64,000 nt of DNA from Actinacidiphila oryziradicis (GTDB taxonomy: Bacteria > Actinomycetota > Actinomycetes > Streptomycetales > Streptomycetaceae), in contig NZ_SUMC01000007.1 in the NCBI RefSeq assembly GCF_005047355.1, forward strand, positions 186,001 through 250,000. Reading direction: 5' to 3'. The notes beneath the pieces were generated by a model that saw only the letters and a list, made by a program, of their open reading frames with translations, searched no databases and had not been told where the DNA came from. The position numbers were made by a program, and so were the translations under genes. Position 1 is the first letter of the stretch. Each line of letters opens with the position of its first letter. Below are positions 43,503-50,893 of this stretch, piece by piece.

Positions 43503-43802
43503 TTAGATACCGAGACCGCCCACGACGTGCGTCTCCTGACGGGTGAACTCACCCGTCAGCAGCGGCATGACCTTGCCGATGGCAGCCTTCGCTTCGGGCA
43601 ACTGCAACGATGCATCGTGATGCTCCTTGCTCTCCCACACCTCGCTCACCCACACGGTGTCCTCGTCGGTGGCCGATTCGGTCACGACATAGAGATCACA
43701 TCCCGCATTGCGTAGACCGTCCGCGCCGGCGACCAGTACTGCGACCACCTCCGTTCGGTGACCGGGTTTGACTTTCATCGAACCGATGTAGCCGTAGCGC
43801 AT
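43503..43802 (-). CDS. antibiotic biosynthesis monooxygenase-like (ABM) protein (99 aa)
   Basis: MRYGYIGSMKVKPGHRTEVV...VYVVTESATDEDTVWVSEVWES (key parts) has the ABM dimeric alpha-beta barrel pattern: MKVKPG strand, LYVVTES strand and VWVSEVWESKEHHDAS. Such proteins oxidise small aromatic compounds or detoxify reactive quinones. ATG 43802-43800 follows AGGAG on the minus strand. The gap 43114-43502 is the non-coding tail of repeat copy A. Confidence 0.85.
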   Translation of the reverse strand: MRYGYIGSMKVKPGHRTEVVAVLVAGADGLRNAGCDLYVVTESATDEDTVWVSEVWESKEHHDASLQLPEAKAAIGKVMPLLTGEFTRQETHVVGGLGI

Positions 43803-43894
43803 GACACTCCTCTTGATCACGAACGAGATCCGCACGCGAGCCTAGTGCTGTGGCCGCGAACGTTTGCCGGGTTGTGCGGCCTGCGGACGCTTGT

Positions 43895-44035
43895 CCTCAA
43901 TCGCCGGACGGGCTCATTTTCTGAGCGCCCCCGGCTACGGCTGGGTGGGTGTCCCCCTGCCGAAGGCGGGGGCTTGCCCCCAGTCGGCGGTTGTGGGGGG
44001 GCACCTCCCAGCGGTAGCCGGGGAAGGGACCGGCA
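43895..44035. repeat. common Streptomyces intergenic repeat segments
   Basis: gtcctcaatcgccggacggg at about 43890-43910 and, at 43950-44030, the G/C-run block with ggcgggggcttgcccccagt and gcacctcccagcggtagccg are short repeats that I recall as frequent between Streptomyces genes, often as terminator-like stems. They occupy the gap before the hemerythrin gene. Confidence 0.5.
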
Positions 44036-44114
44036 CCGGACGGACCCGGTGAACCCATGTGGTCACAGCACCAGGTGACGCCCAACAGACCCTGAAACGA
44101 GGAGGGATGTCGTG

Positions 44115-44702
44115 ATGAGTACAGCCGACGCCGAACGCAGGCAGGCAGCGCAGTTGCCGGAAGGCGACGTGGTCGGGATCCTGCTGGAGCAGCACGCCCG
44201 GATCCAGGACCTCTTCAGCGACGTGAAGAGCGCGAAGTCCGAGCACAAGCAGCAGGCGTTCGACGAGTTGAGGGCCCTGCTCGCGGTGCACGAGACGGCG
44301 GAGGAGATGATCGTGCGCCCGGTCGCTCAGGACACCGTCGGGAAGGAGGAGGCCGAGGCCCGCAATCGTGAGGAGAAAGAAGCGAACAAGGTGCTCGCCA
44401 AGCTGGAGAAGATGAATGCCGGCAGCGCCGAGTTCGACACTCTCTTGGCGGAGTTCGAGCCGGCCGTTCTCGACCACGCCCGGCATGAGGAGCAGGAGGA
44501 GTTTCCTTCCGTGCACGCAGGGCGGAGCGAGCAGGAGCTCAAGCGCATGGGCACGATGCTGCGGATGGCCGAGAAGATCGCCCCCACGCATCCGCACCCG
44601 GCAGTGGCGGGCTCGCCGATGGCCCAGTGGAGCGTGGGACCCTTCGCGTCCCTGGTGGACCGGACACGGGACACGATCAACGCCGCCATGCGCAGCAGGT
44701 GA
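44115..44702 (+). CDS. hemerythrin HHE-domain protein
   Basis: 195 aa, four-helix bundle with the expected ligands: LLEQHARIQDLF, LLAVHETAEEMIVRP, LDHARHEEQEEFPSV. The carboxylate-bridged di-iron site would bind oxygen or sense redox or NO. RBS GAGGAGGG; either GTG 44112 or ATG 44115 fits. A chromosome-like gene within the cargo, near other stress-type genes. Confidence 0.9.
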   Translation: MSTADAERRQAAQLPEGDVVGILLEQHARIQDLFSDVKSAKSEHKQQAFDELRALLAVHETAEEMIVRPVAQDTVGKEEAEARNREEKEANKVLAKLEKMNAGSAEFDTLLAEFEPAVLDHARHEEQEEFPSVHAGRSEQELKRMGTMLRMAEKIAPTHPHPAVAGSPMAQWSVGPFASLVDRTRDTINAAMRSR

Positions 44703-44735
44703 TCGGGGAGCTGATCGCGGGCGCTCAGGTCTGCA

Positions 44736-45565
44736 TCAGGTCTGCGTACCGGCCTCGGAGAAGCGCAGCAGCACACCCAGCCCGTCCTGCATCTCCAGCC
44801 GCTCCGTGGGTACGACAATCAGCTCGGCACCCGTGCCCGCGGCCGCGCGGATCAGCGCGGCATCGACGGGCTCCGCCCATGAGTCCTCGACGCCGAAGGA
44901 TTGCAGCTCCGCAGCCGAGAAGCCGATCTGCTGGGGCGCGGCGCCGACCCACAACTGCACGGGAAGGTCGACCGGGGGGTTGACCAGTAGTGCCTGCGCT
45001 TGACCGCGTCCCAGTGCGGCAACCACCGCGATCATGCCTTCCACACTGCTCCTGTCGCTGGCCCGCTGCTTCAGGAACCTGTCCAGGCGGACCTGGTCGC
45101 GGGCGGCCAGGCGCCCGCGGAACAGTTCTTCGAGTCCGTCCTCCAGCAGAGCCCGCTCTGCCCCGGGCTCCCGGGCGTCGGCTTCGACGCCGATGACCCG
45201 CTCCCGCAGCCGCTTGGGCAACGCATGAACGAGGACGCCACGGGCCCAGATGTCGCCGGTGAGCACCACGACGTCCGCGCCGCCGTGATCGGCGAGTCTC
45301 GCCAGTTTGTCGGCGAGCTGGACTGCGCCCTTACTCCAGCTGTCGGTGGGTTCGCTCCACCGTGCGCGCTCGTCCGCTGCCACCTTGCTGATGGGCCATC
45401 GTCCGATCTGGAGGTCCAGCTCCAGGCCCTCCGCGACAGCGCCGTCCGCGCCGTCCTGCGCAGGCTCGACACGGCGCACGGCCACGGCCGCGTAGGGGAT
45501 GTCAGGCGCGTGCTGCATAGCGAGCGGCATCGCGTCGGGCAGGATGGCGATGGCGTCCGGCAGCC
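44736..45565 (-). pseudogene. Rv2629/baeRF (Vms1-like release factor) family protein, N-terminally truncated
   Basis: The open frame gives 264 aa from ATG 45530, with readable homology to about 45565 (ILPDAMPLAMQHAPDIPYAA). It covers the middle and C-terminal eRF1-like domains (ADVVVLTGDIWARGVLVHAL, KRLRERVIGVEADAREPG, CTERF-like VVPTERLEMQDGLGVLLRF). Full-length family members have about 100 more N-terminal residues, here replaced by the end of another truncated gene. An internal start might still be used. Confidence 0.7.
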
Positions 45566-45566
45566 G

Positions 45567-45940
45567 TTAAGTCACTGGCATTTCGCCTAGCCAGGGGATG
45601 CGGCTGCGGTCGCTGAACCAGCATGAACGGATCCCGTAAGCGGCCATCCGTTCCGTACGGGCGGTGATGTCGTAGGCGGTGAGGGCCGCTAACTGCGCCT
45701 CCAGGGCGACGTGGAGGCCGTCCGTGCGTGCGGAGGCGAGGACGTCGGCCCGCCAGGCGCCGCCCGGGCCGCTCACCTCCAGCTCGGCCGTCCACCCCGC
45801 CTCACGGGCCGCCGCAGCGAGCTCCAGTTTTCCGAACGGCGGCGCGTCCAGAAGGACGGTGACGAGCCACTTTGCGTCGCGGACGTCTGCGCGACGTCGT
45901 GTTTGGCCCCGGTGCTGGCCCCCTCGGCGAGGTCCTGTGT
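45567..45940 (-). pseudogene. CoiA-like (competence nuclease) C-terminal fragment
   Basis: The minus frame reads GKLELAAAAREAGWTAELEV, SGPGGAWRADVLASARTDGL, ALEAQLAALTAYDITARTER and IRSCWFSDRSRIPWLGEMPV before TAA. This is the PD-(D/E)xK-type core (ADVL...E.Q) of actinobacterial CoiA-like proteins. The N-terminal zinc part is missing, and the sequence stops where the truncated baeRF-like gene begins, so a deletion appears to have joined two genes. Confidence 0.65.
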
Positions 45941-46073
45941 AGGTCCGGGCCTAGAGTGTCCGCCGCCACTCACTCTGATCGCTGGGATCCAAGATGACGC
46001 AGGTCGATGCCCCCGCCCTCGACACGATATTCACTGACGGTGCCACCATCGAGACGGGAGCGGGGTCTTCCGC

Positions 46074-46598
46074 ATGGCAGTGGAGGACCTCGGCAAGCTC
46101 GATCTGCCGAGCGGACATCTGTATGCCTGCGATCCGTTCGTAGCCCTCGACCGAGAGAGCGCGGCCGCCTACTCCGCGAGCGTGCCAGCGGGCAGCTATC
46201 CGGTCCAGGTCGCGCGGGTCCGGCAGGAGGGGGCGTCGGGCTCGCGGGTGGTAGCCGTGAAGCTGGTGATCTGGGATGAGCCAGCATTCACCTGGGAGGT
46301 CGATGACGATCAGCCCGGCTATGGGGTAGATGCCGGTGCAGGCTGCTTCATTGACCTGGAGTCAGTGCCGGTCTTCGAACGGCTTCACCAGGCTGGAGCC
46401 GACAGCCCGGTCCGGGCGGCATTCCGTCGGACCGACGACGAGGCAGTCGCCACGATCCTGGCTGACGCCGCCAGCGGACACGCGATGGCGATCTTCAGTT
46501 CCGGCGTGGGAGACGGCTACTACCCGACCTGGATCGGCCGCGCCGTCTCTGGACACGTCGTGTGCTTCGTCACCCAATTTATGAACCCCGAGGCCTAA
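46074..46598 (+). CDS. DUF4241 domain protein
   Basis: 174 aa. DLGKLDLPSGHLYACDPFVA, SVPAGSYPVQVARVRQ and GAGCFIDLESVPVFERL, IFSSGVGDGYYPTWIGR match DUF4241, found in bacterial toxin-immunity type loci. A possible N-terminal piece (LDTIFTDGATIETG) sits in the +1 frame from ATG 45994, so either the gene starts at ATG 46074 or a frameshift near 46065 has shortened it. Confidence 0.75.
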   Translation: MAVEDLGKLDLPSGHLYACDPFVALDRESAAAYSASVPAGSYPVQVARVRQEGASGSRVVAVKLVIWDEPAFTWEVDDDQPGYGVDAGAGCFIDLESVPVFERLHQAGADSPVRAAFRRTDDEAVATILADAASGHAMAIFSSGVGDGYYPTWIGRAVSGHVVCFVTQFMNPEA

Positions 46599-47300
46599 CG
46601 CAATACCTCACCACCCCTGCTCGGACACTGGGCGGAGTGCGAGGATCTGCGTCTCGAGGTCGAGCACGAGAGAGGAGACCCAGAGTGCAGATCGCCGGCT
46701 GCGACCTATATCTCAATCACGGGATCTTGGGCGTAGGGTCCACGGATTGGCTTCCCCGAACTCTCGATCTCGGAAGGGTGCGTATCCTTGATTTTTCCGA
46801 CCGCATGAGTCTCGGGAGAGGCTGTGACCTGGGATTGAACATAGCGAACATGTTCAGGATGTTGGGTCTCAGACTCGCCGGATCACCCGATCGTGCATCC
46901 GGATGGCGCGCCTGCACCTCCACTACGAGCGCCACCAGCCCGCGGGAGGGGGCGGCCCCTACCCGGCGGTGCCGTCCCCACCTCCATCCACTCAGGCGCC
47001 CGACGGGCGCACATGTGGCTTGAGGGCACGATGAGGATCTCAGGGGCCCACGCGAACACCGACTCTGCGTCGTGCGCCCGCGGTCCGCTCGACGCCCCAC
47101 GGTGTAGCTGCCAGGAGCTGGGGACGTCACCGGCTCGACAGCCGCCCGCGACAGATAGGCGTCGCCGCAGGCCCCTGGGCTTGAGCGACTGCCTTCGAGC
47201 GGCCGGGCGCTAAAGCGGCCCGTCCTGGGTGCTGCTCCGTCTCGATGCGAGGTGGCAGGATTCTCGGCGACGGGGTGCGGGTATGTGGGAGGGCTAATCG
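46599..47300. other. 702-bp stretch with gene remnants only
   Basis: No intact gene. It includes a 95-bp truncated copy of the 48.6-kb nuclease gene (46994-47088). A short open frame from GTG 46685 (VQIAGCDLYLNHGILGVGST...) has no recognisable family. Confidence 0.5.
46994..47088 (+). pseudogene. truncated duplicate of the PD-(D/E)xK-like nuclease N-terminus
   Basis: Encodes GARRAHMWLEGTMRISGAHA NTDSASCAR (in two parts), nearly identical to GARRAKMWLEGTMRISGAYA NTDSASCAR at 48567-48657, then diverges into unrelated sequence. The DNA match is about 95 bp with five or six differences. It is the scar of a duplication spanning the ADP-ribosylglycohydrolase gene. Confidence 0.85.
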
Positions 47301-48449
47301 ATGACGAGCAGATCCTGGGAAGACCGAGCGTTCCTGGCATTCCAGCGGTCTCGAATACGGGGCTGCATGCTTGGTGGAGCGCTGGGGGACGGGATGGGAA
47401 ACCCCGAGGGGTGGTTCCAGTCCTTTCGGGCGGGTGTCACGGAGCCGGATGCCGATGCGGAAGGCGTGGTCGCCCAGGTCACCGATGCCACTCAGATGAC
47501 GCTGTTCACCGCCGAAGGACTGATCCGGGCCCGAGTCCGCGCCATCGTCAAGGAGGTCGACGCCGGTCAGGAGACCTTCTTCATCCACGATGCGTACCTG
47601 CGGTGGCTTGAGACGCAGGAGTACAGCGGCCCGCCGTCCGCTCGGGGGTCCTCCGACATGGACACAGCGCAGCACGATCGGGTTCGGTCCGGATGGCTGA
47701 GGCAGCAGACATGGCTGTACGCCCGACGCTCCCCTGGAAAGGCCTCCCTGTCCGGACTGAGGCACGACTTCATCCCTCATCCCGACACTGAGCTTGACGG
47801 CAGCCCGGGCCGCGTGAACCCAGAGTCGAAGGGCTGCGGCACCGTGATGCGCTCAGCCCCGTTCGGGCTGACCGGCTTTGACCCGGAGCGGACCTTCAGA
47901 GTGGCGGCGAATAGCGCCAAGATCACGCACGGCCACCCCACCGGTTACTACGCCGCCGGCACGTTCGCAACCATCATCGCCTACATCCTGGAAGGCTGCC
48001 CCATTGAACGTGCGACCCACCATGCGATGTGGCACCTCGCCCAGCACCGCGGACACGAAGAGACGACCACAGCGCTACGAGCGGCCGTCGACCTAGCCGC
48101 CGAAGGCCGCCCGACCATTGAGAAGGTGGAATCCCTCGGCGCCGGCTGGGTGGCAGAGGAAGCCCTCGCCATCGCGTTGTACTGCGCTCTCGCAGGGGGT
48201 TCAGTCAGAGAGGCGCTGCAGCTCGCGGCCAACCATTCTGGCAACGGCGACTCCACCGGAGCGGTGTGCGGCAACCTTCTCGGCGCGTACCACGGCGATG
48301 TGGGTCTGCCCACCGACTGGCTCGCCGTAGTCGAGGGCCGGGGCGTCATCAGCGAACTCGCGGACGACTTCGACACGCGCTTCCACTCGGACGAGGACAC
48401 TCGCCGCCTGTGGATGGGGCCGTCTCTGCAACGCTACGAGGTGCCGTAG
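47301..48449 (+). CDS. ADP-ribosylglycohydrolase (DraG/ARH) family protein with altered metal ligands
   Basis: 382 aa, full-length: GCMLGGALGDGMG near the start, ESKGCGTVMRSAPFGL, SAKITHGHPTGYYAAG, GWVAEEALAIALYCAL. Family members remove ADP-ribose using two metal ions held by TDDT and (G)DSDSTG motifs. Here these read TDATQM (Asp to Ala at residue 63) and NHSGNGDSTG (Asp to Asn at residue 315), so two ligands are lost. It may bind ADP-ribosylated ligands without cleaving them. It lies 44 bp upstream of the nuclease operon. Confidence 0.88.
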   Translation: MTSRSWEDRAFLAFQRSRIRGCMLGGALGDGMGNPEGWFQSFRAGVTEPDADAEGVVAQVTDATQMTLFTAEGLIRARVRAIVKEVDAGQETFFIHDAYLRWLETQEYSGPPSARGSSDMDTAQHDRVRSGWLRQQTWLYARRSPGKASLSGLRHDFIPHPDTELDGSPGRVNPESKGCGTVMRSAPFGLTGFDPERTFRVAANSAKITHGHPTGYYAAGTFATIIAYILEGCPIERATHHAMWHLAQHRGHEETTTALRAAVDLAAEGRPTIEKVESLGAGWVAEEALAIALYCALAGGSVREALQLAANHSGNGDSTGAVCGNLLGAYHGDVGLPTDWLAVVEGRGVISELADDFDTRFHSDEDTRRLWMGPSLQRYEVP

Positions 48450-48492
48450 GCGCCAGTCTGTGTCTTCCGATCGAACCTGAATTTGACCGTGA

Positions 48493-49140
48493 ATGCTCGG
48501 ACGACCTGTGCCGCGCATTACGCTGGTCGCTGTGGCAGTGGGGGAGGATGCTCACCTCAAGGGGTTCTCAGGCGCCCGACGGGCGAAGATGTGGCTTGAG
48601 GGCACGATGAGGATCTCAGGGGCCTACGCGAACACCGACTCGGCGTCGTGCGCCCGCCGATTGACTTTGGCCTGGCCGCACGGCGGCCAGACGTTCTCCT
48701 TCGACCTGGGCGGCGCGATGCGAGGCGCGCCATACCGCGGGGACATGTTCTGCGCCGAGGTGAAGAACTACCAGCACGCCAGCGACCAGGGCACGCAGTT
48801 CGACGAGTTTGTCGCCAAGTGTTATATCGCTTGTCAGACGGGCCACCTTCTGAGTGACCACCTCATGTGGATCACTTGGGCCCCTTTCCGGGCTAACAGT
48901 TGGGCGCAGTTGGACTCTCCCAAGCACGTGGAGTCGGCGGTACTTCAGCACAGAGACCGCGTCTTCGGAACTGATGACATGGCTGTCGCCCGGTCCCGGA
49001 TGGCTCCTGAGGTTGTCGAGATGGTCGCCGACCGGCTGTGGCTGATCGTCTTGTCAGAGAAGCAGGAGACGCTTGTCCCCCTGAAGGACTGGGAAGCCAT
49101 CGTGGCTGCCGAGCTGATCCGCAAGGGAGAGCAGTGGTGA
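48493..49140 (+). CDS. putative PD-(D/E)xK-fold nuclease (215 aa)
   Basis: SFDLGGAMRGAPYRGDMFCA EVKNYQHASDQGTQFDEFVAKC (two parts) shows Asp71 or Asp84, then Glu89-Val-Lys91 in a hydrophobic strand: the D...ExK core of restriction-like nucleases. Later HLMWITWAPF and LSEKQETLVP suggest the remaining strands. Starts at GTG 48511 or 48529 are also possible. Its stop overlaps the GTG of the partner gene by 4 bp, so the two are co-translated. I do not recognise the family. Confidence 0.68.
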   Translation: MLGRPVPRITLVAVAVGEDAHLKGFSGARRAKMWLEGTMRISGAYANTDSASCARRLTLAWPHGGQTFSFDLGGAMRGAPYRGDMFCAEVKNYQHASDQGTQFDEFVAKCYIACQTGHLLSDHLMWITWAPFRANSWAQLDSPKHVESAVLQHRDRVFGTDDMAVARSRMAPEVVEMVADRLWLIVLSEKQETLVPLKDWEAIVAAELIRKGEQW

Positions 49141-50555
49141 ACCAGGCGTCGCAGGCGATCATGGCAGCGCTGGACGATCCGGACCCCCGGCGTCCCTTCA
49201 CACTGGTGAAGGACCTCATCGGGCGCCAGTTGCGGCGGATGGACCCCCGTGCCGAGGTCATTCCAACCGGCTTCTTCAACCACACCTATGCCCCCGACAT
49301 GGTGATCCGCTGGCCCCAGGTGGCCCGGACTCCGGACCGCTACGTCTACCTCAGGACGACGGCGAACCCGGCCGAGCTCCATGAGGACATCACCCGGCTC
49401 CAGTCCAAAGACCGCCCGATGATCCTCTCGCTGGGCGAGATCGAAGCCTCTGCCTCCGAACTCCAGCCCGCAGCCACCGAGCACCAAGCCCTGCTCTTGG
49501 ACACGCCGGCCTTCGGTGAGCTGCTCCCGACGCAGGACACCCCCAGCATCCCGCGGCTCATCTCCAGCTCGGTAATCGAGGGAGGACGCGGCGCGTTTGA
49601 CGGCCCCTCCACCGCACGGTTCACAAACACGGTGGCCACCGGCGTGGCAGCGGCCCGCGAGGGTTCCGCAGGGCTGACGCGCACCGCTCTGGACGCAGTC
49701 GCCGCACAGATGGTCCCCGAGGTCGCCGACCGCATGACGGCCTTCATGGCCGCCCTTTGGCAGGGCGGAGGCGCCACCCTGGCCTCCTTCCCCGGCACCC
49801 TGCGCGGTTCCGGCCAGCTGGACGAGTCCACCCTCGCCTACCTCCTCAGCGCCGAAGAGATCCCCGACACCAACTTCTGGGACAGGCTCCTGCGCCTGAT
49901 CAGCCTGCCGCTTCTCCTACGTACGCCGGTCCGCGACCCCGACAACCTGCAGCACCTGATGCGTCCCGCCGTGCGGCACTGGCAAAGCCACGCATGCAAG
50001 ATCGTCCCTGGAGCACCTCCCCACGCACCAATCGGACCGTGGCGCTGGGCCGTGGATTCGGGCCACCTGGTCCTGCAGACACCGCGCTTCCGCACCTACG
50101 TAGCCCAGACCCGCAAGGACCTCGAGGCGGCCGAGACCTACGACGAACCCGGCCTCGATGACGTACGCAACCGGGCTGACCGCTTCTCCACACCCCTGAC
50201 ATCGATCAGGATGCTCGTCACCAACCGCCGCATCGGCTACGACGGCCGCGGCGACAACGTTGTACACGACGCGCAACTCGACGGGATCAGCGAGGCACTC
50301 GGCCAAGCGGAGACTGTCATCGAAGTCGACGCGCCAACCCGCTCGGGCGCCGTCCTCCGTTGCAGCTTCACTCATCACCTCGCTAGCGCCCGCGGCGCCC
50401 GCAGCCAGGTGCCGCTCGATGAGCTCATCGGTACCGCCGCTCGGCTTCTCTACGACCTCACCGACCACGAAGCCGACCAACTCGCTGGGCTGCTCGGTCC
50501 ACAAGGGCAACCAGTAAGCGCGCCCTGGAACCAGCCTCCGCTGTTCGAACCCTAG
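49137..50555 (+). CDS. partner protein of the putative nuclease, unknown family (472 aa)
   Basis: GTG 49137 overlaps the nuclease stop. The N-terminal part (LVKDLIGRQLRRMDPRAEVI, FNHTYAPDMVIRWP...RYVYLRT) has a D...x-R pattern like a degenerate nuclease fold without the catalytic E-x-K. The middle is helical (TRTALDAVAAQMVPEVADRM) and the C-terminus carries LDGISEALGQAETVIEVDAP and LYDLTDHEADQLAGLL. No membrane segment or ATP motif. It may be the specificity or regulatory subunit of a two-gene system. Confidence 0.6.
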   Translation: MNQASQAIMAALDDPDPRRPFTLVKDLIGRQLRRMDPRAEVIPTGFFNHTYAPDMVIRWPQVARTPDRYVYLRTTANPAELHEDITRLQSKDRPMILSLGEIEASASELQPAATEHQALLLDTPAFGELLPTQDTPSIPRLISSSVIEGGRGAFDGPSTARFTNTVATGVAAAREGSAGLTRTALDAVAAQMVPEVADRMTAFMAALWQGGGATLASFPGTLRGSGQLDESTLAYLLSAEEIPDTNFWDRLLRLISLPLLLRTPVRDPDNLQHLMRPAVRHWQSHACKIVPGAPPHAPIGPWRWAVDSGHLVLQTPRFRTYVAQTRKDLEAAETYDEPGLDDVRNRADRFSTPLTSIRMLVTNRRIGYDGRGDNVVHDAQLDGISEALGQAETVIEVDAPTRSGAVLRCSFTHHLASARGARSQVPLDELIGTAARLLYDLTDHEADQLAGLLGPQGQPVSAPWNQPPLFEP

Positions 50556-50609
50556 AACTGTGGCCGGGGAAGGCGCGCCGGGGTGGCTGGAGGCTGCCAA
50601 TCCCCCTGT

Positions 50610-50740
50610 ACGAGGCGCCGGAATCCCAGCTCCGACCCAGGGGACAACTGACCGACCGGTAGATGGGGCGATCGGACATGACGCCCCGACCGTCGTACGC
50701 CAACCTGCGGGAACGAACTCGGGCCTGGGGCGCGCCCTGG
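50610..50740 (+). repeat. left inverted repeat flanking the STAND-TPR gene
   Basis: Contains ggggacaactgaccgaccgg, then cgatcggacatgacgccccg and accgtcgtacgcc. The reverse complement of this block matches 53955-54075 over roughly 125 bp at about 80 percent by eye. It lies between the nuclease-partner operon and the STAND gene start. Confidence 0.8.
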
Positions 50741-50893
50741 TTTCGTGGTGCAGTCGCCGGTGTTTCGCATGCGCTCGGTGAGCTCACCGGCCCAGGCGCC
50801 AATGACGTCTGCCGCGCCCTGAACCACCGTCATACTGCTGGTGGGTGTGGCGTCGAATGCGCCGCGGCGGCAGGACGGGCAGAAGGTGGAGGC

